This document shows positions 8,128-17,535 of a DNA stretch of 64,000 bases, piece after piece (the first letter of the stretch is position 1; each line of letters opens with the position of its first letter). Where the stretch lies: NCBI GenBank assembly GCA_963922875.1, contig CAWUJH010000003.1, forward strand, positions 62,001-126,000, given 5' to 3'. Below the pieces are notes generated by a model. That model did no database searches, was not told the DNA's origin, and worked only from the letters and a program-made list of their open reading frames with translations. The stretch is from Ketobacter sp963922875. GTDB taxonomy: Bacteria; Pseudomonadota; Gammaproteobacteria; Pseudomonadales; Ketobacteraceae. The position numbers and the translations under genes were made by a program.

Positions 8128-10170
8128 TCAGATAAGTTGCCTTCGAATAAGCTTGCACCGAAATAACACCCGAGCTAACAATAATGCTATCAGGGTAAAC
8201 AGTGAAAACGAGCCGCCACCACCTCCCGCGCTGGGTGTTTCGCCATTTTGCTCGTTACTGTTGCGGTCTATCACTTTACTTTCTCCTTCAGTCGTGGCCA
8301 CGAACAGTGTGGTTCCCGTGACATCTTCGAAATCTTCAAGCGCACGGGATTCAAGCGTGTTCTGAAATACTGGGATAGGATTGGCCAATTGCGGTGTTAT
8401 CTGAAGCGCCACGAAATTAGGATTGAATCCCAGACCAGCGCCCAGCAGTGAGGGGATAAGACCGTAGGCTCGCATTTGCAGTAAGCTTTCCTGGAGTGCC
8501 AGGGTTAGGTTAATTTTGGTATCGTTCAAGAACTCGTTGTTGGCTAAGCTATAAACCGGTGTAATTTTAACTCCAGTTTCTGTTTGCCGAATGGCAACAG
8601 ACTCTCCCACAGGTACAGTGACTTCAGTGCGAACCACAAAGTCAATGTCGCTCGCGGTGCGAACCTGTGCGGCAGGCTCGAAACGCAGAGTCACTTCCAG
8701 GTTTGGAGTGAAGGAGAGGGTTTGATCCAGGCTCCAGAAGCTGGCCACATCCGCATCCAATGCATTCAATTCCACTGCCGCCACCGGTCCCAATAGGCCT
8801 GCTTTGTTGGGTAGCTTTGGCCCTTCCCATTGGGCGCCTAAAGGCACACCCCAAACCAGAGAAATCACATCTAAATCAAAATCCAAGCGAAAGAAATCCG
8901 AATCGTGGATGCCATCATTGGTAAGGGGAAGCGCCCAGCCGTTGCCGTCATGGACTCCAGCAAGGAGCTCTCGGGTCCCGGTGGGCACGCTGTTGGTGAT
9001 GATATCATCCATATCAATGAGTTCCCGCAATGGATAACAATCACCGCAGTTGAAGCCATTCTCCACTGGGCTGTCCATGGTGGGGGTGAGCACCGCAAGG
9101 TCAGCGAATGAAAAGCCGGGTACCCCTGGGGTTGGCCGAATGCCTGGTAAAACGAAATCCGTGCGATACAGTCCACCGGTAAATAGCGGCAATGTCTCTT
9201 CCTTAACCCGGAGATCAATCCCAGCGGGGGAGAATCCCAACCCCAGCCATTCAGTATCAAAGAAGCGCACCACGCCGTCGGCCGTGGTATTTCCCAAGGT
9301 ACTATTGCGTGAATCGGCTGCGTAAATAGTTTCGCCACCACGCATTTGGTCTCCGGTGGCATAGTTAACGCTTGCATACTGGGTCTCTACTTTGGCGCGG
9401 GCATGAATAAACGTGCCGAGGGAGAAATCGATGTTCGGGAACCTGGACCTTAGCCGGTAGGCGGGCTCATTGGATTCAAAGCGGGTGTTCACCTCAAAAA
9501 TTTCCCCCGCAAGGGCAAACTCCCGATCGGAAGTCAGGCTGGCGTCACCGGCAAAGTCCACATCCACGGAGCCAGGGTTTATGACCATGTGGCCTTCTAC
9601 CCCCATTTCCAGGTCCATTTCATAGGCCAATTCCATACCAATATCGTAGGAGCGGGTAGCCGGCGAAGTGGGTTTTGGACCGATGCCGCTGCCGACACTT
9701 TTTATCCAGGTTTTACGATTGCCGCCAATGTCTACGCAGCCAGTCCAGCCCAGCATGGGCGGTGCCACACAATATTTTTGACGGATATCGCCATCAATAC
9801 ACTCTTGCTGCGAGGGTGCCCGGCTAAACAGGGTGACACCTTCCACTTTCAAGGTGTAGATCGTGTTCTGGCAGCGTTGTAGCGCCGTGTTCCAAATGGT
9901 CTGTAATGTGCTAACGGGTAACTCATCGGGTAGGGTACGTATGTTACCTTTGGTGGTGCGAGGAATGTGCTCATCAAGCAAGTGGAGCTGGAACTTTTGC
10001 TTATTTAGATCCTTGCCTTGGAATAGATTTTGATCCCGGGTTTTGAACATGATGTAATCTGAGCTACTAAGCGCCCATAACGGTGCGCTGTAGAAGAGGG
10101 CAAACAAGCTCGCGAACAAGCTAAAAACGGTTATTCTGAGTGCTACAAACCGTAGGATTTGAATTAGCAT
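8128..10170 (-). CDS. large exported protein with GlyGly-CTERM-like tail
   Basis: A 680-residue protein with an N-terminal signal sequence (hydrophobic about 10-33) and a C-terminal tail of AGGGGGS, a hydrophobic helix and basic residues. That tail is typical of GlyGly-CTERM (rhombosortase) sorting signals, although a further ten residues follow the helix. The middle is rich in beta-strand-like alternation and has a few Cys pairs. No enzyme motif was recognised. It faces the LuxR-hydrolase regulator gene across about 115 bases, making it a plausible target. Predicted location is the cell surface or outer membrane. Confidence 0.7.
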   Translation of the reverse strand: MLIQILRFVALRITVFSLFASLFALFYSAPLWALSSSDYIMFKTRDQNLFQGKDLNKQKFQLHLLDEHIPRTTKGNIRTLPDELPVSTLQTIWNTALQRCQNTIYTLKVEGVTLFSRAPSQQECIDGDIRQKYCVAPPMLGWTGCVDIGGNRKTWIKSVGSGIGPKPTSPATRSYDIGMELAYEMDLEMGVEGHMVINPGSVDVDFAGDASLTSDREFALAGEIFEVNTRFESNEPAYRLRSRFPNIDFSLGTFIHARAKVETQYASVNYATGDQMRGGETIYAADSRNSTLGNTTADGVVRFFDTEWLGLGFSPAGIDLRVKEETLPLFTGGLYRTDFVLPGIRPTPGVPGFSFADLAVLTPTMDSPVENGFNCGDCYPLRELIDMDDIITNSVPTGTRELLAGVHDGNGWALPLTNDGIHDSDFFRLDFDLDVISLVWGVPLGAQWEGPKLPNKAGLLGPVAAVELNALDADVASFWSLDQTLSFTPNLEVTLRFEPAAQVRTASDIDFVVRTEVTVPVGESVAIRQTETGVKITPVYSLANNEFLNDTKINLTLALQESLLQMRAYGLIPSLLGAGLGFNPNFVALQITPQLANPIPVFQNTLESRALEDFEDVTGTTLFVATTEGESKVIDRNSNEQNGETPSAGGGGGSFSLFTLIALLLARVLFRCKLIRRQLI

Positions 10171-10286
10171 GCTATTAGATTCCTTTCTACCGATTACTGT
10201 ACCAATTAGATGATAAGTCTAAAGTGCTGGCTGGCACCAAGCTATACACCACCTGGTGTAAATGCACTCAAGACTGAGTGAGTAGA

Positions 10287-11996
10287 ATGAGCGATCCACT
10301 GAATCAGCCGCTATTAGAGGCCTCAAACGATCCCGAGCGGATCACCGAACTGCTGCAAGGTTTAGCGGTGAAGCTGAGTCGAGCGAGTGTTCACGGCGGC
10401 TCTGGAGTCCAGCTTGTACTGGAGGATTTTTACCTGGCCCTGCAAATGGCCGAGAAATTCTGTCAGACAGTAGCTGATAAAGCCCGGCTGGAATCGGTGT
10501 TGGACTTGATGCCGATGAGCATGATCCAGGTGTCTCCAACGCTGGAGATCTTAGGCCTCAATCAGCGCGCTGAGGCGTTATTGGCCCAAGCGGTCTATAT
10601 TGGCCGTCGGGGAAATCAAATTCAGGCACTGAATGCTCAAAGCCAGCAACAGCTTGAAACCCTATTGGCAAACTATGCGGTGCCGCGAGCCCAGCCAGCG
10701 GCGCCTGTAACCTTTGCTTTCACCTCCGTGGTGGACCCCGAGCGGCGCTTGCCCTGCCATATTTACCAACAAACGCGATTTGATTTTGAGCAGGAGCAAA
10801 CCGTAAGTGACGTTTGTTTCTTGATTAATGACGGGCAGGATCTGGAACAACAGCAAAATATTGTCCGTTACGCCAAAGACCACCGGCTTACCGACGCAGA
10901 AAGCTGCTTACTAAGCCTGCTGTGTGACGGTCACACGGCGGCACAAATTGCGCAGCTTCGCCATGTGAGTATTCATACAGTGCGCACCCAGTTAAAAACA
11001 ATACTGCGCAAAACAAACGCCGAGCGTCAGGTGCAGCTGATTCAGTTGGCAAAGTCCTATTATCCGGCTGTTTATCCAGATGGGCCGCTGAGTCCTGAAT
11101 CCCCATCATTGCCCGCTGCCCTTAATACCCACCACTATCAATTGCCGGACGGGCGCAACCTTTCCTATTTCGATTCGGGAGGGCCTGGCCTGCAAACCAT
11201 CGTTCATTGCCATGGTATGTTTACTTCTCGCCTGGATCCCCTCAACGTACGGGTATTTCAGCAATTGCGAATCCGTCTGATCATCCCAGATCGTCCGGGA
11301 TACGGCTACAGCGACCCGGTGCCACAGCAAACCTTGACTGGTTGGGCTGAGGATGTGGTGGCCTTGATGGATCACCTGGGTATTGGCCAGTTCAGTATGA
11401 TGGCGGCGGATTTTAGCAGTGCGTTTGCGTTGGCCACGGCCCATGTAGCCCCGCAAAGAGTTCGAGATGTGGTATTGCTGGAAGGGGCTGCGCCTGTTAC
11501 TGAAGGGATGCAGTCCTACGACGATGACATTCCGGTGTATTACAAAGCCACATTTTTAGCCGCACAGAAAATGCCGAAAATTGTGCACAAAACTACCTAC
11601 ATCGCCTACACGCTGTTTGCGCGCAAGCCAGGAAAAACTCTAAACCGGTTTCTCGATATTATCGGCGAAGATAACGCTCGAGTGATCCGTGAACCTACCC
11701 TGTACTCAAACATTATTACTGCGGTGAATGAATCCATACGTCAAGGCGTCAGCGCGTTGAGCGCCAATCAGGTGATTATGTTTTCCGATTGGGGATTTGA
11801 TTTACGCTGTATCACTTGTCCGGTTTACTTGGTGGTAGGTAAGGCAGATGCCTTGGCTCGTTATCATGGTGCACAACTGCAGCGAGAGCTACCCAACGCT
11901 GTTTGTATCGAACGACCGGGCAGCGGCTGGGCACGGATGTTGTATTTGGATTTGGCAGAAGTGCTGGAGGTGGTTGCAATGTCAGAAACCCCCTGA
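10287..11996 (+). CDS. LuxR-type HTH regulator fused to a degenerate alpha/beta-hydrolase domain
   Basis: About 569 residues. Residues 65-190 look PAS-like (LMPMSMIQVSPTLEILGLN). Residues 200-262 are a LuxR HTH (LTDAESCLLSLLCDGHTAAQ). Residues 290-565 are an alpha/beta-hydrolase fold (IIPDRPGYGYSDP, RVRDVVLLEGAAP). At the nucleophile elbow the usual GxSxG reads AADFSS, placing Asp375 where Ser is expected, and near the C terminus the usual PGxGH reads PGSGW, so the catalytic His is replaced by Trp548. The hydrolase domain is therefore probably a ligand sensor rather than an active esterase (inference). The ATG at 10287 is preferred over the GTG at 10278. It is divergent from the exported-protein gene. 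Confidence 0.85.
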   Translation: MSDPLNQPLLEASNDPERITELLQGLAVKLSRASVHGGSGVQLVLEDFYLALQMAEKFCQTVADKARLESVLDLMPMSMIQVSPTLEILGLNQRAEALLAQAVYIGRRGNQIQALNAQSQQQLETLLANYAVPRAQPAAPVTFAFTSVVDPERRLPCHIYQQTRFDFEQEQTVSDVCFLINDGQDLEQQQNIVRYAKDHRLTDAESCLLSLLCDGHTAAQIAQLRHVSIHTVRTQLKTILRKTNAERQVQLIQLAKSYYPAVYPDGPLSPESPSLPAALNTHHYQLPDGRNLSYFDSGGPGLQTIVHCHGMFTSRLDPLNVRVFQQLRIRLIIPDRPGYGYSDPVPQQTLTGWAEDVVALMDHLGIGQFSMMAADFSSAFALATAHVAPQRVRDVVLLEGAAPVTEGMQSYDDDIPVYYKATFLAAQKMPKIVHKTTYIAYTLFARKPGKTLNRFLDIIGEDNARVIREPTLYSNIITAVNESIRQGVSALSANQVIMFSDWGFDLRCITCPVYLVVGKADALARYHGAQLQRELPNAVCIERPGSGWARMLYLDLAEVLEVVAMSETP

Positions 11997-12086
11997 GTAC
12001 CGCTGAGCACTCAAAATAAGACGATTTTGCCCCTGTCTTTCTGATATTATGCGCCCCATATTTTATTCTTCAGGAAGTTTGTCCGC

Positions 12087-13310
12087 TTGCACTCATTTCA
12101 TGATTTTCCACTGAACCCCGATCTTCTTAAAGCCATTGATGAGAAGGGCTTCACTGAGCCAACCCCGGTGCAGCGGGAAGCGATTCCTCTGGCGTTGGAA
12201 GGGAAGGACCTGCTGGTTTCGGCGCAAACCGGCAGTGGCAAAACAGCGGCTTTTATCCTGCCTGTATTGCATCGACTATTGGAGCATCCTTCGCCGTACC
12301 AAGGTTCACGAGTTCTGGTCGTACTGCCTACCCGTGAATTAGCGGAACAAACTCTGGAGCAGCTACAGCAATTTGCCGCCTTTACGGAGATAAAAGCGGC
12401 GCTGATTATCGGTGGAGAATCCTTCAAAGACCAAATGACGGCATTGGGAAAGAAACCAGAAATCATCATTGCCACACCTGGGCGCTTAGTTGAGCATATC
12501 GAATCGGATACTTTCGATCTGACAAATATAGAAATCGTAGTGCTGGACGAGGCGGATCGAATGCTGCAAATGGGTTTTGCAGACGCCATGAAAACCATAA
12601 CGGAGCATTGCAACTCCGAACGCCAAAATATGCTGTTTTCTGCCACTTTAGCCCATGAGAAGCTGGGCAGAATCCGCGCGAGCTTCAATGACCCCGTTAC
12701 TCTTGAAATAGATTCCCAAAAAGAAGACCACCAAAACATAGTTCAACAATTGGTGCTGGCCGATGACCGCAAGCATAAAGAAAAATTAACCGTCGCCCTG
12801 ATTGAAGAAGAACAGCCCGGAAAAGCCATCGTGTTTTGTAACAACCGGATCGAGACGGAACAGATCAGCAGCTTCCTGCGCTATAAAAAACTTAAGGTAA
12901 ATTATATTCATGGTGAACTGAATCAGAGTCTCCGTAAAAAAGTAATGACGGAAATTCGCGAGGATCGTATTCAGGTGTTGGTGGCCACTGATCTAGCCGC
13001 CAGGGGCCTGGATATTGAAGGCGTTGATCTTGTTATTAATTTTTCGGTGGCGCGCTCCGGGGACGCTTACGCACACAGAATAGGTCGCACTGGCCGGGGT
13101 GAAAGCAAAGGTAAAGCAGTGTCACTTATCTCTTCGTTGGAATGGAATAAGATGGCCAGCATCGAGCGCTATTTACGTATTCGCTTGCAGCGTCGAACCA
13201 TAAAAGATCTGAAGGCTGAATATACGGGACCAAAAAAACTGAAGAACTCCGGTAAAGCCGCAAGCAAGAAAAAGAAGAATAAAAATAAGCGTACCGCTAA
13301 CAAGAAGTAA
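12087..13310 (+). CDS. DEAD-box ATP-dependent RNA helicase
   Basis: A 407-residue DEAD-box helicase with motifs in order: Q motif (FTEPTPVQ), I (AQTGSGKT), Ia (PTRELAEQ), II (DEAD), III (SAT), V (ATDLAARGLDI) and VI (HRIGRTGR). A lysine-rich tail follows (about 385-407), likely an RNA-binding extension. The SrmB/RhlE-like group is the best fit. The start is a TTG at 12087 supported by the AGGAAG Shine-Dalgarno 9 bases upstream. It probably remodels rRNA or mRNA in the cytoplasm. Confidence 0.93.
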   Translation: MHSFHDFPLNPDLLKAIDEKGFTEPTPVQREAIPLALEGKDLLVSAQTGSGKTAAFILPVLHRLLEHPSPYQGSRVLVVLPTRELAEQTLEQLQQFAAFTEIKAALIIGGESFKDQMTALGKKPEIIIATPGRLVEHIESDTFDLTNIEIVVLDEADRMLQMGFADAMKTITEHCNSERQNMLFSATLAHEKLGRIRASFNDPVTLEIDSQKEDHQNIVQQLVLADDRKHKEKLTVALIEEEQPGKAIVFCNNRIETEQISSFLRYKKLKVNYIHGELNQSLRKKVMTEIREDRIQVLVATDLAARGLDIEGVDLVINFSVARSGDAYAHRIGRTGRGESKGKAVSLISSLEWNKMASIERYLRIRLQRRTIKDLKAEYTGPKKLKNSGKAASKKKKNKNKRTANKK

Positions 13311-13407
13311 ATAGTTACGGGTTAACACACTTTTTATTCGGCTTTGGGTATTTATAAATACCATTTATGCCGCTAGAAAATAGGGTTACGACTCATGCGC
13401 TGGATAT

Positions 13408-14409
13408 TTAATCCCGCCGATGCTTCTTCAACTGACCCAATAAAGATTTTGGGATTTTGTTGATAATCAAACGCTCATTTTGCGCATCAAATTCCACTTC
13501 TTCTCCCAGCATTGATGCCGCAAACTGCAGGCTCATTTCTTTACTGCGACCACTAAAGCGCACATATTTTCGCAACTGGCTTTTATCTGGGATGAGTTCT
13601 TCACGGGGTTGCTCCTGCTTTTCCTGCACAAAGCGTTCAAAACGCTCCGGTTCGGCGTCATCCAAATAATAAGAAAGCTCTTTATAAATGATCGGCTCTC
13701 CCTGTTTGTCCTGCTCCATGCAGTAATCCACGACTTTTTCACGGTAAGCTTTACTGGTGTCTTCCGGAAGGCTTTCGGCATAAGCTTCCACGATATCAAG
13801 AAATTCATTGGTATCGGCAGTGGTATTAATCGTATCGGTAAATCCAATCCATTGGTTGAATATTTCTTGCAGGCCACGTTCACCTCGATTCTTGGAAATC
13901 GTCAAATATCGTTTGGCGGTTTCATCAACCAGTTGCGTAAAGTTAATTCTGGCACAGAACCCTACATGGGATAGATCCGCATAGAAGGTTTCTGATACTT
14001 CCAAACGACTATTGATCGCCAACCCAGTTTGGTGCTGCAAATGCGCGATGTGCAACCAATCAGCATCGGGGTTGTGTTCTTGCCAAAACAGTAAATGCCC
14101 ATGGAACTCTATTTCCTTTTGTTCCAGCAGCACCACAAAATGTTCCGTTAGCTTGCGGCTCAGAGTGGAAAAAGGTATTTGTTGCTTGAGGTACTCTCGC
14201 AACCAGGCAGGTAGCGGATTTTCCCCAAGATCAGCATTAAATTGACCATAGCGTTTCAAGGCCTTGCTGCTGAAAGTCTGTTTAATTTCGTTCAGTAACT
14301 GGCTCGCATAGTCATCCAGGTTAATGCTGTTGTCGCGATACTTGACCTTGGTGGGTTGGTCAGGTTGGAGACGGTCAATTTGGTGAGCAATAAAATCGGA
14401 TATTGGCAT
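13408..14409 (-). CDS. ndpA: nucleoid-associated protein NdpA/YejK
   Basis: A 333-residue NA37/YejK-family protein. The N terminus (PISDFIAHQIDRLQ) and the conserved central stretch (HVGFCARINFTQLVDE) are characteristic, and length is as expected. It binds the nucleoid in E. coli; the exact role is unclear. It converges with the DEAD-box helicase gene. It is an ordinary chromosomal gene and marks the last clear housekeeping gene before the accessory region. Confidence 0.9.
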   Translation of the reverse strand: MPISDFIAHQIDRLQPDQPTKVKYRDNSINLDDYASQLLNEIKQTFSSKALKRYGQFNADLGENPLPAWLREYLKQQIPFSTLSRKLTEHFVVLLEQKEIEFHGHLLFWQEHNPDADWLHIAHLQHQTGLAINSRLEVSETFYADLSHVGFCARINFTQLVDETAKRYLTISKNRGERGLQEIFNQWIGFTDTINTTADTNEFLDIVEAYAESLPEDTSKAYREKVVDYCMEQDKQGEPIIYKELSYYLDDAEPERFERFVQEKQEQPREELIPDKSQLRKYVRFSGRSKEMSLQFAASMLGEEVEFDAQNERLIINKIPKSLLGQLKKHRRD

Positions 14410-14569
14410 AGCGACCTCTTGTGAGTGGGAGGGCTATTATACGGAGTGGGGGAGTGGCTTCAATCTTTCAAATGGTTTATCGGCTAGGGCTTAATCGAGC
14501 GGAGCTGTAAGCGTTTTTATACAAGAATGTTGTGAGCAGGGGTAGATTGCTCTGAAGTCTCGTGGCTGA

Positions 14570-15070
14570 CTAAGATAGATGGTGACTTATATTTTTTATT
14601 GAGATTAATAACGTCATAGGCTCTATCGGCGATTCTTGGAATCCATATTTTAAATAAAACTGCTTCGCATCCTCAGATATTGCATGTACCAGCAGCCCTC
14701 TTACACCGACATTGTTCGCTATAGACAGAGTTCTTAACATCGCATCCTTGAGCAATGCTGCCCCGAGACGCTTACCTTGATGGCTTGCATCAATGGCCAG
14801 GCGTCCCAAAACGATCACGGGAATAGGGTCCGGCATTCCACGTGAAATATTGCCAGTTGCTGAGATTCTTTCAATGCTGCCTGTTGCCAGCGCGTAGTAC
14901 CCGATAACAATTGATTCGTCTTCACACACCACAAAAGTTCTACTAGCACCTGATTCCTGATTCTTTAAGGCTCGTTTGATAAGCCATTCGTCCAAAGTGC
15001 TATTCCCACAATTAAAATTACGCAACTCGTGTGTGGGCACTAATAGCGTAGGTGGGGTTATTTTTCCCAA
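14570..15070 (-). CDS. GNAT toxin, TacT-like
   Basis: A 166-residue GNAT acetyltransferase of the TacT/AtaT class: VPTHELRNFNCGN at the start, the acetyl-CoA loop QGKRLGAALLKDA (about residues 97-109) and the end FYLKYGFQESP. These toxins acetylate the amino group of charged aminoacyl-tRNAs and stop translation. It overlaps the upstream antitoxin gene by 13 bases, the usual antitoxin-first arrangement. The specific tRNA target cannot be read from the sequence. Confidence 0.9.
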   Translation of the reverse strand: MGKITPPTLLVPTHELRNFNCGNSTLDEWLIKRALKNQESGASRTFVVCEDESIVIGYYALATGSIERISATGNISRGMPDPIPVIVLGRLAIDASHQGKRLGAALLKDAMLRTLSIANNVGVRGLLVHAISEDAKQFYLKYGFQESPIEPMTLLISIKNISHHLS

Positions 15071-15324
15071 GGTGATTTCTCGTTAAGCAGAGCTTTCAGC
15101 TTTGCATTTTCGGGAATTGGCGCTATCAATGCAGCGTCAAAAGCCTTGAAATCGTTTTCATTGAGTTGGAACAGGCGTTGATCGAGGAGTACATTTTCGG
15201 CTTCGCGACAAGCGACATCCAAAATAAAGGCGCTTCTGTCTTTGTGTAAAAGAGCGGCGGCTTTAGTGAGTAAGGCATGTTGACGGGGCTCAACACGCAT
15301 GTTTATTGGTGCTGTTTTAGACAT
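15058..15324 (-). CDS. DUF1778 ribbon-helix-helix antitoxin, TacA-like
   Basis: An 88-residue DUF1778 antitoxin. The N-terminal ribbon-helix-helix (APINMRVEPRQHALLTKAAA) should bind the operator, and the C-terminal half should wrap the GNAT toxin. It is first in a two-gene operon with a 13-base overlap to the toxin. Two 19-base repeats upstream (15339-15382) are the likely autoregulatory site. Confidence 0.92.
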   Translation of the reverse strand: MSKTAPINMRVEPRQHALLTKAAALLHKDRSAFILDVACREAENVLLDQRLFQLNENDFKAFDAALIAPIPENAKLKALLNEKSPWEK

Positions 15325-15338
15325 AATATTTAGACTCT

Positions 15339-15382
15339 GTATAGCTAATAAGTATACATTTTAGTGTAGCTATTAGATATAC
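15339..15382 (-). promoter_or_regulatory. candidate operator of the toxin-antitoxin operon
   Basis: Two imperfect 19-base direct repeats (15339-15357 and 15364-15382) share GTRTAGCTAWTARRTATAC. The first is also a partial palindrome with GTATA/TATAC ends. Spacing of about 25 bases (roughly 2.5 helical turns) upstream of the DUF1778 gene fits cooperative RHH binding. Confidence 0.6.
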
Positions 15383-15434
15383 GCAAGCTGGTTTTGCGGC
15401 TAGATAGAGTCTTTATTGATAGCTGCCACACTAC

Positions 15435-16361
15435 TCAACGGGACACCAGCGTTCCTTGATGCTTTGCCAATCCTATTGAAAGAACACAGCCTGAATTAAA
15501 TTGTATGAAATCTTGCTCAATTCCATCGGAGAACACAACGCCATTTTCAGGCATATAGGACTCTAGTCTTAGCGACTTCTCTTCTGTTATCTCTCCGAAT
15601 ACCAGGTTTACTCCTGTTGCTTGACTAGGAAATGGTTCCCGTACTGCAAACTGAAGGCGTCGGTCATCCCACGGAAAGCCTGTCTGAAGCGAGTGAGCGC
15701 TGCCTCCTAATACCCCTATGGCTCCGGCAAGTATGGATTGAAACCATCCGCTTGAACCCAAGCCCGTTGATACAATAAGACCGGAGGACGATTGATTTTC
15801 AGTTTTTCCATCCCAACTCAACTGATATCGTGCTGATGTGTGGCTTTTAGGCCCAATGAAAAGGTCGTTAACGGCCAGCATATTCTGACCGTCATTGGTT
15901 ATTGCCTCGGCAAAGGTAACCAAATTAATTCTAGCCCGTTCGGCCATAACGTCTTTGACAATTTCTGTTAGGTCGCTAACTCGGAAGGGCAGTAATTTGC
16001 CGTCCCACCGAGTAGGATCTGGATTAATTGCGATGACTGGCTGTCCTGCTAAATACTTTAAGGTGTTCGCAACGAGCCCATCTTGGCCAATCACCACCAC
16101 AATGTCGGAAGGGCTGAACTGATAATTGGGTAAGAACCCCCGTTCCAGTAACTGAAAACGGCCAAGCTCCTTCAAGCATCGTTCTACAGCGGACAGTTGC
16201 TTGAGATAATTATCATGTTCATCCAAATAATCCAGCACATCAACATGGTTGTGTTCCAAGTAAAATTTCGCTTGCGGCCATGTATTAAATCGTTGAACAA
16301 GTTCTTGTAAACGGGTCTTACGGCTAATCACTACAAATCTTCTTTGGCTACGTTGGGTCAT
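15435..16361 (-). CDS. NAD-kinase-like protein linked to an SPFH protein
   Basis: A 308-residue protein resembling the NAD/diacylglycerol kinase fold. IVVVIGQDGLVANTL corresponds to the GGDGT loop (GQDG, Asp kept), and GLIVSTGLGSSGWF corresponds to the conserved VSTPTGSTAY segment. The N-terminal 80 residues are not typical NAD kinase. It overlaps the SPFH gene by an ATGA, so the two are co-translated, and an NrtR-like regulator lies divergently. Known NrtR proteins respond to ADP-ribose or NAD metabolites, so a nucleotide-cofactor role is plausible, but the reaction is unproven. Confidence 0.7.
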   Translation of the reverse strand: MTQRSQRRFVVISRKTRLQELVQRFNTWPQAKFYLEHNHVDVLDYLDEHDNYLKQLSAVERCLKELGRFQLLERGFLPNYQFSPSDIVVVIGQDGLVANTLKYLAGQPVIAINPDPTRWDGKLLPFRVSDLTEIVKDVMAERARINLVTFAEAITNDGQNMLAVNDLFIGPKSHTSARYQLSWDGKTENQSSSGLIVSTGLGSSGWFQSILAGAIGVLGGSAHSLQTGFPWDDRRLQFAVREPFPSQATGVNLVFGEITEEKSLRLESYMPENGVVFSDGIEQDFIQFNSGCVLSIGLAKHQGTLVSR

Positions 16362-17380
16362 TGTCGTACCGCTCTTTTCATCATTTGGCTAAACATCTCG
16401 GGAGCAATGTTCAACTCGCCGATCTTGTCAGCATTTTGTGCCATTGTTTCAAACGCCATTGCCATCATCTGTTCGGGCTGCATGTTCGCTAAAGCCATTG
16501 CTTTTAGATTTTCTACGGGCAATTCAGCGAATGCCTTCATGCGAGCAGACATTGCATAAGCTTCTGAGTCTGCTTCATGCTTACGATTTTCTACGTTCAG
16601 TAGTATCAGCTCTTTACGCTGATTTTCAGCTTCAATCTCTGTCTTAATGCGTTCCTGCTCTGTTTCAGCATTTCCTCGCATAATGGCTCTCTCGTTCGCA
16701 ATACGAGATTCAGCAATTTCCTGCTCCTTCTGTTGAATGGCTAATTCTGTCTGCAATTCTGCATCTTTAATGGTTCTTTCTTGCTCAACTGCAGATTTTC
16801 TCCGTGCATAAATAGCGTCATCAGCCTCTTTCAAAATTGATTCTCGGGCTTCGGCTTCCAGAGCCCGGCTTGTTTCTGGTGAGGGAGAAATAGCGGCCAC
16901 AGAGACATCTATCAGAAATATCCCCAGTTCTTCCATAACAGGCCGCACAGGTAGCTCAGTTTTTATCAGCTGAACGAGAGATTGGCTTAATGTTAATGAC
17001 TGTTTCAGTGAAACTGATTGAACCTTACTTTGCACAATAGATTGAACGCCACGGACCACACGGTCAGTCAATCTAAGAGGATCTTCTGACGCATAAGACT
17101 GGCCATCTTTCTTCAAGGTAAAGTTAAGCATGTCGGCAATTTTTTCTGGATCCACAACCCTAAAGCTAATCTGGCCTTGAATACGAATTTCCTGAAAATC
17201 GGTTGTCTGGAGGTTAAATATGAAGGGGGCCTCCTGGACATTGATTGGTATAGCAGCAACAGAGCTGGTTGCTTGGTTATAGAAGAAACTTAGTCCTTTC
17301 CCTTTCTTGTTAACCGTACCTCCTGAACTTTTGATTACATAGGTGGATGAGTCTGCTTTGTAATATTGAATTCCAAACAT
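16358..17380 (-). CDS. SPFH/Band 7 domain protein
   Basis: A 340-residue protein with an SPFH/Band 7 domain (about 30-190) and a long charged coiled coil (about 190-275, rich in Glu/Lys/Ala/Gln). A C-terminal tail with repeated Met/Ala/Gln (MQPEQMMAMAFETMAQ) follows. There is no N-terminal membrane helix, unlike flotillins, so membrane attachment would be peripheral. It is the first gene of a two-gene operon with the NAD-kinase-like gene and is transcribed from the palindrome-rich region shared with the NrtR-like gene. Such proteins usually form ring-like oligomers at membranes. Confidence 0.85.
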   Translation of the reverse strand: MFGIQYYKADSSTYVIKSSGGTVNKKGKGLSFFYNQATSSVAAIPINVQEAPFIFNLQTTDFQEIRIQGQISFRVVDPEKIADMLNFTLKKDGQSYASEDPLRLTDRVVRGVQSIVQSKVQSVSLKQSLTLSQSLVQLIKTELPVRPVMEELGIFLIDVSVAAISPSPETSRALEAEARESILKEADDAIYARRKSAVEQERTIKDAELQTELAIQQKEQEIAESRIANERAIMRGNAETEQERIKTEIEAENQRKELILLNVENRKHEADSEAYAMSARMKAFAELPVENLKAMALANMQPEQMMAMAFETMAQNADKIGELNIAPEMFSQMMKRAVRQ

Positions 17381-17392
17381 TGTGATCTCCTT

Positions 17393-17476
17393 GTATTAGT
17401 GTCTATATGTCACTAATACATATAGTGTCTAAAAGACACTATATGGTCAAGAACTATTTGTGTCCTTTAGACAAAA
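17393..17476. promoter_or_regulatory. tandem palindromic operators between nrtR-like and SPFH genes
   Basis: Two palindromes abut: GTATTAGTG - 9 bases - CACTAATAC (17393-17419), and ATATAGTGTCT - 3 bases - AGACACTATAT (17420-17444). A weaker third copy, TTTGTGTC - 5 bases - GACAAAA, lies at about 17457-17476. All share the half-site AGTGTC or TGTC. The position between divergent genes and the shared core indicate binding sites, most likely for the NrtR-like protein. Confidence 0.75.
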
Positions 17477-17535
17477 AGTTTGTTTAGCCTCTGTTTTAGC
17501 ATTAAAATCGTTATCAAATTACGAAATGGTGGAGC

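Noticed and set aside
8584..9325. Several plus-strand ORFs opposite the exported protein
   Set aside because: No Shine-Dalgarno, no recognisable domains, and all overlap a well-supported gene.
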